A stretch of 64,000 nt of DNA from Psychroserpens ponticola (GTDB lineage: Bacteria > Bacteroidota > Bacteroidia > Flavobacteriales > Flavobacteriaceae): the NCBI RefSeq assembly GCF_023556315.2, contig NZ_CP116221.1, positions 3,362,001 to 3,426,000 on the forward strand. The letters run 5' to 3'. The notes under the pieces were generated by a model that saw only the letters and a program-made list of their open reading frames with translations, did no database searches and had not been told where the DNA came from. Numbering within the stretch: the first letter of the stretch is position 1; every line of letters starts with the position of its first letter. The position numbers were made by a program, and so were the translations under genes. Of this stretch, positions 16,400-25,321 are shown in pieces.

Positions 16400-17374
16400 A
16401 TGCATTTAGGAAGCCTTCCTTACAAAACTAAACAATTCTTTCTTTTACTTATTAAATTAAGTATTGTTGTTGGTGCATTTTATTTTATTTACAAAAAACT
16501 CATTGAACACGAAGAACTAGATTTTCATGTTTTTCTTCAATTTTTGAAAGAAAACAACATTTTTTCAACCAAAACCACACTTTTCTTACTATTTCTAACC
16601 CTTTTTAATTGGTTTTTAGAAATCTTAAAATGGAAAATCCTAGTTACAACAATAGAAAAAATAAGTTTTAAAAATGCACTTGAACAAAGTTTAGGATCCT
16701 TAACAGCTTCATTATTTACACCAAATCGAATCGGTGAATATGGTGCCAAAGCTATTTACTATCCGTCAGGAAAAAGAAAAAAAATTGTGTTACTTAACTT
16801 TTTAGGCAATATGATGCAAATGAGTACTACTATTATATTTGGCAGTATTGGTTTATATCTTTTAAATTCTAAATATGAACTAGATATTAATTATTTAAAA
16901 GTCTCTCGGTTTTTAGTCGTAATAATTGTTATTGCACTCTTTACTGCTTTTGGACTTAAACAAAATAACTTTAAAATTAAAGGAGTTTCTATAGAACGTT
17001 TGATAGCGTTTTTTAAAAGCATTTCTGCTAAAACAAAAATCTTAGGTCTCGTTTTATCTATTGTTAGGTATCTTGTATTTTCCTTTCAATTTTATTATTT
17101 ACTAACTATTTTTGGAGTGAATGTGAGTTATTATAATGCTATGATTGTGATTACTTCAATGTATGTTTTAGCTTCGGTAATTCCTTCCGTTTTTATTTTT
17201 GATGTGGTTATAAAAAGTAGCGTCGCAGTATATTTATTTACTATTGTTGGCGTAAACGATTTTACGACACTTTGTATAATAACTTTAATGTGGCTACTTA
17301 ATTTTGTTTTGCCTAGTTTGTTTGGAAGTTACTACGTACTAAATTTTAATTTATCAAAAGACACTAACCTGTAA
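16400..17374 (+). CDS. Flippase-like (UPF0104/LPG synthase TM) membrane protein
   Basis: A 324-residue polytopic membrane protein with about eight hydrophobic helices, of the lysylphosphatidylglycerol synthase transmembrane/flippase-like family. Visible family features are the LNWFLEILKWKIL helix, the TPNRIGEYGAKAIYY motif and the late helix pairs. Only the membrane part is present, with no aminoacyl transferase domain. Its stop overlaps the start of the glycosyltransferase by one base (TAATG), so both are coupled; a role in moving a lipid-linked sugar or lipid is inferred from this pairing. Confidence 0.85.
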   Translation: MHLGSLPYKTKQFFLLLIKLSIVVGAFYFIYKKLIEHEELDFHVFLQFLKENNIFSTKTTLFLLFLTLFNWFLEILKWKILVTTIEKISFKNALEQSLGSLTASLFTPNRIGEYGAKAIYYPSGKRKKIVLLNFLGNMMQMSTTIIFGSIGLYLLNSKYELDINYLKVSRFLVVIIVIALFTAFGLKQNNFKIKGVSIERLIAFFKSISAKTKILGLVLSIVRYLVFSFQFYYLLTIFGVNVSYYNAMIVITSMYVLASVIPSVFIFDVVIKSSVAVYLFTIVGVNDFTTLCIITLMWLLNFVLPSLFGSYYVLNFNLSKDTNL

Positions 17375-18498
17375 TGTTAATCATCACTATCGTTATCATC
17401 ATTTTATATCTGCTTCTAATTGGCTGCTTTACTATTGGATTTGATAAAGTAAAATCAATGCCTCTAGAGGATATAAAACCTAAAATTGACTTTAGTATTG
17501 TTATTCCGTTTAGGAATGAAGCTGAAAATTTACCAGATTTATTAAATTCTATTTTAGAATTGAAATACGTAAAACACAAATTTGAAATTTTATTTATTGA
17601 TGACGATTCTGAAGATGAATCGGTAAAACTCATCAGAAGCAAACTTAGCAACACTAAGATCGATTTCACGATACTTACAAATGATGGTAAATCAAATTCT
17701 CCAAAAAAGGATGCCATTACAAAAGCCATTTCTAAATCTAAATTTGAATGGATTATTACTACAGATGCCGATTGTAAATTACCCAAATATTGGTTAGATG
17801 CTTTTGATTGTTGTATTCAAAAAAATGACACAAAATTTATTATCGCTCCAGTCACTTATGATCAAGTGACTTCATTCTTAAAACGTTTTCAGTTGCTTGA
17901 TTTTTTAAGCCTTCAAGGCATTGGTATTGGTGGTTTTGGAATACATAAACCCATTTTATGTAATGGAGCAAACCTAGCATATACAAAAACACTTTTTTTA
18001 GAATTGGATGGTTTTAATGGCAATTCTCACATTTCGAGTGGTGATGACATCTTCTTATTGCAGAAAATAATAGGAAAAAATTCAAAGCAAATTCATTATT
18101 TAAAAAGTGAAAGTGCTATAGTGCAAACTGCACCTCAACCCAACTTTAAAAGTTTAGTTTCACAACGCGTAAGATGGGCTGCAAAAACGTCAAGTTATAA
18201 TAGTCTTTTTGGAAAACTTACAGGACTGATTGCTTTTTTAATGAATGGCTTTTTGGTGTGTTCTCCACTATTAGTTCTTGCCAATTTCATATCATTAAAA
18301 ACTCTGCTATATACATTTATAATTAAGTTTAGTATTGATTTTCTATTGCTATTCAAAACAAGTCGGTTTTTTAATCAGGAATCGCACTTGACCTCTTTCT
18401 TTTTCTCTAGTTTCATATACCCATTCTTTTCAGTTTACATCGTTTTCCTATCGGTTTTTAAAGGTTATAAATGGAAAGATCGAGCATATTCCAAATAG
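17374..18498 (+). CDS. Family 2 glycosyltransferase, membrane-anchored
   Basis: Processive-type GT2 enzyme, 374 residues. A single N-terminal membrane helix precedes the GT-A domain with IVIPFRNEAENLP, the nucleotide-sugar and metal-binding FIDDDSEDES and TTDADCKLP (DxD-like), and a QRVRWAAK acceptor-site motif (Q-x-x-R-W). Two or three membrane helices close the protein. Such enzymes act on the cytoplasmic face and add sugars to lipid or polysaccharide acceptors. It is translationally coupled to the flippase-like gene. Donor and acceptor are not determinable. Confidence 0.9.
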   Translation: MLIITIVIIILYLLLIGCFTIGFDKVKSMPLEDIKPKIDFSIVIPFRNEAENLPDLLNSILELKYVKHKFEILFIDDDSEDESVKLIRSKLSNTKIDFTILTNDGKSNSPKKDAITKAISKSKFEWIITTDADCKLPKYWLDAFDCCIQKNDTKFIIAPVTYDQVTSFLKRFQLLDFLSLQGIGIGGFGIHKPILCNGANLAYTKTLFLELDGFNGNSHISSGDDIFLLQKIIGKNSKQIHYLKSESAIVQTAPQPNFKSLVSQRVRWAAKTSSYNSLFGKLTGLIAFLMNGFLVCSPLLVLANFISLKTLLYTFIIKFSIDFLLLFKTSRFFNQESHLTSFFFSSFIYPFFSVYIVFLSVFKGYKWKDRAYSK

Positions 18499-18510
18499 TG
18501 CTTTGTCATT

Positions 18511-18518
18511 TATTTTTG
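18511..18518 (+). promoter_or_regulatory. -7 promoter box of the 18552 operon
   Basis: TATTTTTG matches TAnnTTTG and lies 33 bases before the start at 18552. It would serve the beta-barrel and Bax-inhibitor-like genes. Confidence 0.45.
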
Positions 18519-18551
18519 TTAGTTTTACAGGAATAACAATACCATGTCCTG

Positions 18552-19424
18552 ATGAAAAAAATAATCTGTATTTTAAGCTTTATTCTTAGTGTCTCATTTC
18601 TTCAAGCACAAGAGAGTTATACAATAAATGGTGAAACTTTAGAATTAAAAACTGAAGTTGATGGTAAATTAGATTTACTTTGGAATATCATAGATAGTAA
18701 ATATCGCTATTTCGTAAGAACAGAAGACAATACCATAACTGAGCTCACTAACACTAAAACAGACCGTAAATTCCAAGAAGAATATAAGACCTTACTTAAT
18801 GACTTGACAGGAAACTCCATGTCTACAAAACGTCTTAATCTCACATTGTTTAGTTTAAAAGAATTTATAGACAACTATAATATTTCTGTAGATAGCAACT
18901 ATGAATCTAATGTGAGTAGAAGTAAATTTCAATTTAGACTTGGTGTTTTTGGAGGTATGACTAATAGTCCGTTTGTGACCAATCCGAATAATGAAAAAAC
19001 GCCCTTATTTGGTGCAGAGCTTGAAATTTTAGAGACGGAACGTATTTCTAGACATGCTATTTTTATGCAACTAAAACATGTGACTGAACAAGATGACATT
19101 AAATATTCAACTACAGAATTATCATTAGGCTATCGTTTTAGAGTTATTAATAAAGAAGCGTTTAGTTTATATGGAAATATGAAATTTGCAACACTTAATT
19201 TTTCAAATGCCACAATTGTAACAGATAAAGGTGGTACCATTACTACTGAAAAATCAAACGAAACAGCTTTTGATGTGCCTTTTATTTTTGGAGTTGGAGC
19301 AGATATTAATGTTAGTAAAAATAGTTTCATCACCTTAGCTTATAATGAACTCTTTGCATTGCTTTTAGATAATCAAGGTAATTTTTCAACAGACTTTTCT
19401 ATAGGATACAAGTTTAAATTATAA
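18552..19424 (+). CDS. Exported protein with a C-terminal beta-barrel, hypothetical
   Basis: A 290-residue protein with a signal peptide (IICILSFILSVSFLQAQ). The N-terminal ~100 residues are helical and polar; from FQFRLGVFGGMTNSPF onward the sequence alternates amphipathic strands (AIFMQLKHVTE, TTELSLGYRFRVI, FSLYGNMKFATLNFS, FSIGYKFKL), suggesting an outer membrane barrel ending in an aromatic-rich strand. I do not recognise the family. The stop overlaps the start of the next gene (19424) by one base, so the two are coupled. Confidence 0.65.
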   Translation: MKKIICILSFILSVSFLQAQESYTINGETLELKTEVDGKLDLLWNIIDSKYRYFVRTEDNTITELTNTKTDRKFQEEYKTLLNDLTGNSMSTKRLNLTLFSLKEFIDNYNISVDSNYESNVSRSKFQFRLGVFGGMTNSPFVTNPNNEKTPLFGAELEILETERISRHAIFMQLKHVTEQDDIKYSTTELSLGYRFRVINKEAFSLYGNMKFATLNFSNATIVTDKGGTITTEKSNETAFDVPFIFGVGADINVSKNSFITLAYNELFALLLDNQGNFSTDFSIGYKFKL

Positions 19425-20161
19425 TGCGCTTATCTAATTACAAAACCAACAATCCAGTATTTTCAGAATACTTTTGGGAAGACCAGAATGATTCAAATAA
19501 GAAAATGACTGTATCTGGTATTTTGATTAAATCAATAGTATGTATTATCGTTATAGCTGCTATCACCTCTTATATCTGGAAACTTAATGAAGAAGGTATG
19601 TCTGTAAAATGGCTTACCATTGGTGGCATGTTGGCTTCAGTAATTATAAGTGTAATCATTTCAGTTAGACATCATTGGGCTCCTTTTTTAGTACCTCTTT
19701 ATACTATTGCTAAAGGTGTTTTTCTTGGTGGATTTTCAGCTTTTGCTCATAAAAACTTTCCTGAATTACCATACCAAGCAATTGGTGTTACTATTGTGAC
19801 ATTATTTGTGATGCTCCTATTATATCAAACAAGAATTATTGTAGTTACAAAAAAACTAAGAAGTGTCATTATTACATCTGCTGTAAGTATAATGGTTGTA
19901 TATATAATCTCATTGATACTAAGTTTTTTTGGTATCAAGTCTTACATTTGGGGAACTTCTTGGTTTGCTATTGTCTTTAATTGTATTGCTGCAATGGTTG
20001 CTTCTTTTGCGCTTCTTTTAGACTTTGATTACATTGAGCGTTATAAAAACAAGGCGCCTAAGTATAAAGAATGGTTTGCAACTTGGGGACTTTTAGCAAC
20101 ACTCATTTGGCTCTATGTAGAGATCTTAAGATTAATGCAAAAATTAGCTATTCGATTTTAA
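19424..20161 (+). CDS. Bax inhibitor-1/YccA family membrane protein
   Basis: A 245-residue integral membrane protein with seven hydrophobic helices and the BI-1 pattern: an N-terminal soluble NPVFSEYFW segment, GVFLGGFSAFAHKNFP after the third helix, and the closing DFDYIERYKNKAPKYKEWFA then LLATLIWLYVEILRL. Bacterial BI-1 (YccA/YetJ) proteins modulate FtsH or act as proton-sensitive calcium channels; which applies here is unknown. It shares a start-stop overlap with the gene upstream. Its last 14 bases overlap the convergent lipoprotein gene. Confidence 0.88.
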   Translation: MRLSNYKTNNPVFSEYFWEDQNDSNKKMTVSGILIKSIVCIIVIAAITSYIWKLNEEGMSVKWLTIGGMLASVIISVIISVRHHWAPFLVPLYTIAKGVFLGGFSAFAHKNFPELPYQAIGVTIVTLFVMLLLYQTRIIVVTKKLRSVIITSAVSIMVVYIISLILSFFGIKSYIWGTSWFAIVFNCIAAMVASFALLLDFDYIERYKNKAPKYKEWFATWGLLATLIWLYVEILRLMQKLAIRF

Positions 20162-20624
20162 TAATAACAGGCAAACTAAATTGAGTAGTCACTTGTTGGC
20201 TACGCTTTATTGCAGGAAATATTTTAGGTAATGAATCTAAACTTTGACGTAATAAACTATCTAATTGTGGAATTTGCTGCTTTGTCAATGTACTACTCTC
20301 AATAGAATTAATTGAAAACTCACCTTTATTATCAATTGTAATTTTTAGTTGAACCGTATCTTCAATAGATTCTAAAACAACAATGTGATATTGCGACAAA
20401 TTGGTATTTAAAATATCTCTTAGCGTATTTTCAAAACACTGTTTTTTATTAGCCTTTCCTATGGTCGAATCACAAGACGAAAACGTTGGATATTCATCGA
20501 CATCATTCCATGTAAATAGTTCCATTTCATTTTCTAATAATTCTTCAGAATACACTTTTTTCTTCTCGAAAAATTCACAAGACATTACATTGATAAGTAA
20601 TAAGAAAATGAATATGCGTTTCAT
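20148..20624 (-). CDS. Lipoprotein with a TonB C-terminal-like domain
   Basis: A 158-residue predicted lipoprotein: MKRIFIFLLLINVMSC is a signal peptide with lipobox cysteine 16. The mature part follows the layout of the TonB-like domains of the neighbouring M56 protein: FSSC...QC cysteine pair, helix, strand LKITIDNKGEFSINSI, helix LDSLLRQSLDSLPKIFPAI, and final strands ending in FSLPVIIKIE. It is therefore a free-standing, lipid-anchored version of that domain. It lies 51 bases downstream of the TPR gene on the same strand and may be read with the BlaI-M56-TPR operon. Confidence 0.65.
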   Translation of the reverse strand: MKRIFIFLLLINVMSCEFFEKKKVYSEELLENEMELFTWNDVDEYPTFSSCDSTIGKANKKQCFENTLRDILNTNLSQYHIVVLESIEDTVQLKITIDNKGEFSINSIESSTLTKQQIPQLDSLLRQSLDSLPKIFPAIKRSQQVTTQFSLPVIIKIE

Positions 20625-20675
20625 GTGTGTATAACTGAACGCGAAAAGTACAATTTTTTTAGATATTATATGTAT

Positions 20676-21812
20676 TTACTCCTTTACCTTAAGAAATTTT
20701 TCTTGTTCTAATTCTGCTAAACGAAGCTTAACAAAGCTCAAAAATGTTGCTTTAGGGTAACTATCAATAAAATCTTGATAGGCTTTAATTTTTGAATCAA
20801 TATCAGCATAGTAATGATCTTTAGTCGTCACAATAAAAAATGCAGAAGAGATGTTTTCTGGATTTTCTTTTAAAGACACTTTGAAGGCTTCGATGGCTTC
20901 TTTATAACGTTGTTGTCTGTTGAGTACAATTCCAAGTTTTTGGTATTCATGATCCAAAGGAACATCCTTAAGTTTTATAGCTCTTAACATGTACTTTTCT
21001 GCATTATCAAAATCATTAAGTCGCTCATAATAAGTGCCTATAACAAAAAGGGAATTAGAATCATATGGATTATAATTTAATACTAATTTACGCTGTGCAA
21101 TCGCTTGTTCATATTCTGAAAACTCAGCATAAAGGATGCTTAATTTTTCATGTATAAATTCTGAAGACTCACCTAAGTCAATCAGTTTTTGAAACCAAAC
21201 TTTAGCATCCTTATAATAATCTTGATAATAATAGTTCTGTGCTTTTAAACTGATCAATTCAACATTGTTTTCATAAGTCTCTAAGCCTTTATCTATATAA
21301 CGATGTGAAATTTCATGCTTGCGCTTTATTAAAAAATACTTCGCTATTTTGAAGATGGCTTTTTGGTGAGTGTCATTTAAATCATAAGCAGTTCTAAATC
21401 GATTTATAGCTGTAGAATCATTTATTTTTTCTAAAGCCAAACCCATTTCGTAATGGTAATTTGGGTTGCGATAATCAATATTCATCAATTCATTAAAGAC
21501 TTCAATAGACGCTTCGAATTGTTTTGTTTTTGATAAGAGTTTTGCATATTCATATTTGGTTAAAGCATCATCAGGATAAGATTCAATATTTAGTTTATAA
21601 AAATGAAGCGCTTGGTCGTAATTACCTAAAGCTACATACGATTTTGCTATTTTATCATAAACCTCATCTTGATTAGTATACGATTGATATGCTGATATGG
21701 CCTTGCTATAATTTCCATTAAGATATAAACTATCTGCAACAGTTAAAACCGAAGATTGCGCTTCGGTTTTAAACATGATAATTACAAGTAATAGAGTTAG
21801 TACTATTCTCAT
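20676..21812 (-). CDS. Periplasmic tetratricopeptide repeat protein
   Basis: A 378-residue exported protein: signal peptide VLTLLLVIIMFKTEAQ, followed by about nine TPR units of 34 residues (for example NYDQALHFYKLNIESYPDD and RYKEAIEAFKVSLKENPEN), filling the rest of the chain. TPR arrays bind other proteins. It starts 11 bases after the M56-TonB gene and so belongs to the BlaI-M56 operon, where it may scaffold or sense a periplasmic partner; that role is inference from position only. Confidence 0.85.
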   Translation of the reverse strand: MRIVLTLLLVIIMFKTEAQSSVLTVADSLYLNGNYSKAISAYQSYTNQDEVYDKIAKSYVALGNYDQALHFYKLNIESYPDDALTKYEYAKLLSKTKQFEASIEVFNELMNIDYRNPNYHYEMGLALEKINDSTAINRFRTAYDLNDTHQKAIFKIAKYFLIKRKHEISHRYIDKGLETYENNVELISLKAQNYYYQDYYKDAKVWFQKLIDLGESSEFIHEKLSILYAEFSEYEQAIAQRKLVLNYNPYDSNSLFVIGTYYERLNDFDNAEKYMLRAIKLKDVPLDHEYQKLGIVLNRQQRYKEAIEAFKVSLKENPENISSAFFIVTTKDHYYADIDSKIKAYQDFIDSYPKATFLSFVKLRLAELEQEKFLKVKE

Positions 21813-21823
21813 TAATGTGTTTT

Positions 21824-24091
21824 TTAATGTACTTGAAAAACTATAGGTAAGCTATAAGGAACAATAATCAATTTACCATCATGCCTTCCAGGAATAAACT
21901 GTGGTAATCGTTTCATTACGCGTTTAGCTTCTTCTTCTAATTTTGGGTGTGGTGCTCTCGCTCTAACATCAGTTACATTACCTTCTTTGTCAATTTTAAA
22001 AACAACAGAAACACGTTGTAAGCCTTTTATATTTAATTGTTTCGCTAAGTCTGTATTAAAATTTTTATTAACAAAAGAGGATACTTTATCACTTGTACAC
22101 GATTTGCGTTCCTTTTCTGAACTTAAGTCTTGACATGAAGAAAAAACAGGCGTTTGATCGACAATAGCATAAGGAATTTCGGTTAGTACTAAATCTTCAC
22201 CTTTTGTTTCTTGTTCTATAATTTCTTCAACCACTTCTTCATCAGATAAGTTAGAATCTCCATTAACTTGAAATAAAATTGGCAAACTATAAGGTACAGT
22301 AACGTCTATCCCTTTTTGTTTTCCAGGTTTAAACTGAGGTAATAAATTTATAACACGTCTGGCCTCAACTTCTAATTTTGGATGAGGTGCTCTAGCTTTT
22401 ACATCAATAACTTCTCCTTGAGTATCAATTTTAAAAATCACTGAAATGCGTTGTTTTCCAATTAAACCTAACTCCTTAGCTAAATCAACATTGAAATTTT
22501 CACTAACATGAATCGCAATGTTTTTACTCATACAAGCTTTACGCTCTTCATTAGTGGTAAGATCTTGACATGTCACCATTATTGGCACTTGATCTACAAC
22601 AGCAAAAGGCACTTCAATAGATTCTTCAATTTCTTCAACTTTAATTTCTTCAGTAATGTTAGAATTACTTTTATAATCATCAATAACTAATTTAGAACCT
22701 CCAACAATCGAAGACACAACTAACTTATTGAAATATACATCTCTTTCCATCATGTCTAATTTATGTTTCATTTTCTGCTTTTCATCCTCTGTCATGTTTC
22801 CTAAATCATTCACTAGCAATCGTAATACACCATTTCTACTATTATTTTCCCAGATATCCTTTGCTTCATCTGTTTGTTTCCAGGCTACATATTTATCATA
22901 GGTTCGATTAAATTTAGAATTTAATGATTCATAGGACTCAATATCTTCTTGAGTAAGGTTATTATTCTCAACCTTGCTTTCCTTTGAGGTATTATAGATA
23001 TATTGAAAATAAGTAACCTTTTTATAATAATTTGTTTTAGTCTCAATATAATTACCAAGATCCTTCATGAAAAAATCGTTTATCTCCATAAATGACTTAC
23101 CATTCTTTTTCATCTCAACAATTTGGTTATAATATTTCTGTCTAAGCTCCTTATCGCTTAATTCAGAATCTTCAATTTGCATAGTTTCATCAATAACTTC
23201 TAACTTTTCTTGAGCATAAGAAGATGTGTATATAAGCATTGTACATACTAATGGAAGTAGCAAAGCATATTTTAAAATATGAATCTGTTTTGATTTTGTT
23301 TTACTTAACATAAGGATTCGTTTTTTGATTAATGAGTGTTTGAAAAATGGATTTACAAATGAAAACTGTTGTGTTTCAAAAACTTGAGCTAACAAATTGT
23401 TATAGTATTCAGATTTACTTTGATGCTTCACAGCTTTTGCATCTGCTATATATTCATGTAAGGTTGCAATTCGATTTTGATACATATATACCAACGGATT
23501 GAACCAAAATACAACTCTCAATACTTCGAAAAATAGTAAGTCTAAAGTGTGTTTTTGCTTGACATGAACTATTTCGTGTTCTAGAATCGAAGATCGATCT
23601 TTTGGATTTATATGTTCACCCAAAAACACATAATGAAAAAATGAAAATGCAGCAGTGCTGTTAATCAATTTAATGATTAACAGATTATTACTCCAACGTT
23701 TAGGATGCTTTGAAACTAATATTACCAACTTAATAATTTTGAAAGCTAGTATTAGTAAAGCTATAGACATTCCGCTAAAAAGTAGGATATACCAAAAAGA
23801 AACTGGTTCTGACTGAACTGTAATTCCTGCAAGGTTAGCAACATCTGGAGGAATAGCATTCGTTTCAGTTATCTTTCCAATAATAACTTCTGGCAACCGA
23901 ATTACAAATTTTTCAGGTATGATTGTTTTTATGCTTTCTATTTTAATAAATGGAATTATAATCGATAATATCGCTGTTGCTAAAAGGTAAACTCGATTCC
24001 AATTGAAGAAGGTTTCCTTCCGAAGAAACACATCGTAAATAATTAAAAACCCAAGTTGAAATGCAGCGACTTGTAATATATAGTGTAGCAT
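21824..24091 (-). CDS. M56 (BlaR1-like) metallopeptidase with two TonB-like C-terminal domains
   Basis: A 755-residue membrane protein. The N-terminus has about three membrane helices and an M56 zinc site, ILEHEIVHVKQKH (HExxH) plus LHEYIADAKAV, then another helix near residue 280. After a helical linker come two tandem domains of ~125 residues sharing CQDL...C, ISVIFKIDTQGEV/VSVVFKIDKEGNV, RARAPHPKLE, LPQF.PG and PYSLPI.FQV. These have the pattern of TonB C-terminal (energy-transducer) domains. The M56 part would cleave or inactivate the BlaI repressor; the TonB-like domains suggest sensing at outer-membrane receptors. It ends 2 bases after blaI and is followed by the TPR gene. Confidence 0.88.
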   Translation of the reverse strand: MLHYILQVAAFQLGFLIIYDVFLRKETFFNWNRVYLLATAILSIIIPFIKIESIKTIIPEKFVIRLPEVIIGKITETNAIPPDVANLAGITVQSEPVSFWYILLFSGMSIALLILAFKIIKLVILVSKHPKRWSNNLLIIKLINSTAAFSFFHYVFLGEHINPKDRSSILEHEIVHVKQKHTLDLLFFEVLRVVFWFNPLVYMYQNRIATLHEYIADAKAVKHQSKSEYYNNLLAQVFETQQFSFVNPFFKHSLIKKRILMLSKTKSKQIHILKYALLLPLVCTMLIYTSSYAQEKLEVIDETMQIEDSELSDKELRQKYYNQIVEMKKNGKSFMEINDFFMKDLGNYIETKTNYYKKVTYFQYIYNTSKESKVENNNLTQEDIESYESLNSKFNRTYDKYVAWKQTDEAKDIWENNSRNGVLRLLVNDLGNMTEDEKQKMKHKLDMMERDVYFNKLVVSSIVGGSKLVIDDYKSNSNITEEIKVEEIEESIEVPFAVVDQVPIMVTCQDLTTNEERKACMSKNIAIHVSENFNVDLAKELGLIGKQRISVIFKIDTQGEVIDVKARAPHPKLEVEARRVINLLPQFKPGKQKGIDVTVPYSLPILFQVNGDSNLSDEEVVEEIIEQETKGEDLVLTEIPYAIVDQTPVFSSCQDLSSEKERKSCTSDKVSSFVNKNFNTDLAKQLNIKGLQRVSVVFKIDKEGNVTDVRARAPHPKLEEEAKRVMKRLPQFIPGRHDGKLIIVPYSLPIVFQVH

Positions 24092-24092
24092 A

Positions 24093-24455
24093 TTATGAGT
24101 TGTTTTTATTAATTTCTTTTAAAATAGACTCCATATCTTTAAGATCAACATCGTTTTTCTTTACAAAAAAAGACACCATACTTTTGAAAGAGCCTTGAAA
24201 ATAATTATCAACCAATGTGTTTATTGACTGATTGCTATACTCGTGTTTTTGAACAATTGGAAAATACAAATGGCCTTTTCCTTGCTTTTCGTAATCAACA
24301 AATCCTTTGGTTTCAAGAATTCTAACTATCGTTGAAACCGTATTATATGCTGGTTTTGGTTCAGGAAGTTCTGCAATTATATCTTTCACATTAGTTTTTT
24401 GGAGTTGCCAAAGGATGTGCATAATTTCCTCTTCTGCTTTTGTTAGTTGCTTCAT
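24093..24455 (-). CDS. BlaI/MecI/CopY family transcriptional repressor, second copy
   Basis: A 120-residue winged-helix repressor: LTKAEEEIMHILWQL, recognition region KPAYNTVSTIVRILETKGFV, wing GKGHLYFPIV and a C-terminal dimerisation helix. It heads the operon with the M56-TonB and TPR genes. A perfect 34-bp palindrome abuts the promoter -7 box upstream, a different operator from that of the first BlaI module at 4521, so the two repressors probably do not cross-regulate. No beta-lactamase is nearby. Confidence 0.9.
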   Translation of the reverse strand: MKQLTKAEEEIMHILWQLQKTNVKDIIAELPEPKPAYNTVSTIVRILETKGFVDYEKQGKGHLYFPIVQKHEYSNQSINTLVDNYFQGSFKSMVSFFVKKNDVDLKDMESILKEINKNNS

Positions 24456-24474
24456 ATTTAAAAGATTGAATACA

Positions 24475-24515
24475 CAAATATAACTAAAAAGTTAGTTTAA
24501 ACTAACTTTTTAGTT
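24475..24515 (-). promoter_or_regulatory. Promoter and 34-bp palindromic operator of the second BlaI operon
   Basis: Minus-strand TATATTTG (24475-24482) fits TAnnTTTG, 19 bases before the blaI-like start. Directly upstream, bases 24482-24515 are a perfect palindrome of two 17-base arms, each reading AACTAAAAAGTTAGTTT inward, so the operator would cover the -10 to -40 region. Confidence 0.65.
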
Positions 24516-24573
24516 TGAAATGTAACAAATTAGTTAGTATTGCGTCTAATTAATTGAATTTTAATACTATTAA

Positions 24574-25071
24574 ATGGATATATTTTTAACCATACTTGCT
24601 GCCATATTTGTTGTTTTAGGAATTATTGGCAGTTTTTTACCAGTCTTACCTGGCCCTTTAACTGGTTGGATTGGATTGCTTATTTTTCATCTTACTGATG
24701 TTGTTCCAATGAATTGGACATTTTTAATGATCACACTTTTGATAGCCATTACCATATGGGTACTAGATTATATTATTCCCGCTATGGGAACTAAACGTTT
24801 TGGTGGTAGTCGAGCTGGTATGATAGGAACATCTTTGGGATTAATTGTTGGATTATTATCACCTATTCCTGGTGGTATAATCATTGGTCCTTTTGTTGGT
24901 GCTTTAGTAGGTGAACTACTTAATAAAAGTGATTTTGATAAAGCACTTAAAGCTGCATTTGGTTCTTTCTTGGGCTTTTTAGCATCAACCTTTATTAAAT
25001 TTATTGTCGCTCTAGTTTTTTTAGGACTCTTTATTGTGAAGATTGCTGAATACCAAGATGTACTCTTTTAA
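24574..25071 (+). CDS. DUF456 family small membrane protein
   Basis: A 165-residue very hydrophobic protein of the DUF456 family, with five membrane helices separated by glycine-rich loops: GIIGSFLPVLPGPLTGWIG, then MGTKRFGGSRAGMIGTSLG, then PIPGGIIIGPFVGALVGELL. The PGP and GGSRxG patterns are typical. Function is unknown. It is transcribed divergently from the second BlaI operon, so the 34-bp palindrome between them could influence both. It is closed by a terminator. Confidence 0.85.
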   Translation: MDIFLTILAAIFVVLGIIGSFLPVLPGPLTGWIGLLIFHLTDVVPMNWTFLMITLLIAITIWVLDYIIPAMGTKRFGGSRAGMIGTSLGLIVGLLSPIPGGIIIGPFVGALVGELLNKSDFDKALKAAFGSFLGFLASTFIKFIVALVFLGLFIVKIAEYQDVLF

Positions 25072-25094
25072 TCAAAAATTTAAAAAAAAGAAAA

Positions 25095-25128
25095 CCTAAC
25101 AACTAATGAGAATTGTTAGGCTTTTTTT
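25095..25128 (+). terminator. Intrinsic terminator after the DUF456 gene
   Basis: CCTAACAA (25095-25102) pairs with TTGTTAGG (25113-25120), followed by C and seven T residues. Confidence 0.8.
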
Positions 25129-25219
25129 GTTATTGCTATTAATTCAACAAATTACTTAGAGGGATTAATTAATTCTGTTGACATTACAAATATAACTTTA
25201 GCTAATAACTTTTTGTTAC

Positions 25220-25253
25220 GGAAAAACCGTAAACTTGATGTGGAAAAACCGTA
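25220..25253. repeat. Pair of direct repeats between convergent genes
   Basis: GGAAAAACCGTA occurs at 25220-25231 and 25242-25253, 22 bases apart (about two helical turns); a related AAAAAACCGCAAA lies near 25300. The region is 3' of both neighbouring genes, so a promoter role is not obvious. Confidence 0.4.
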
Positions 25254-25321
25254 GTTTTCAGTATTTATAGGGTATTGAAGGTGTTTTTTTAAGACAAAAA
25301 ACCGCAAATAAAATTGTTTTA

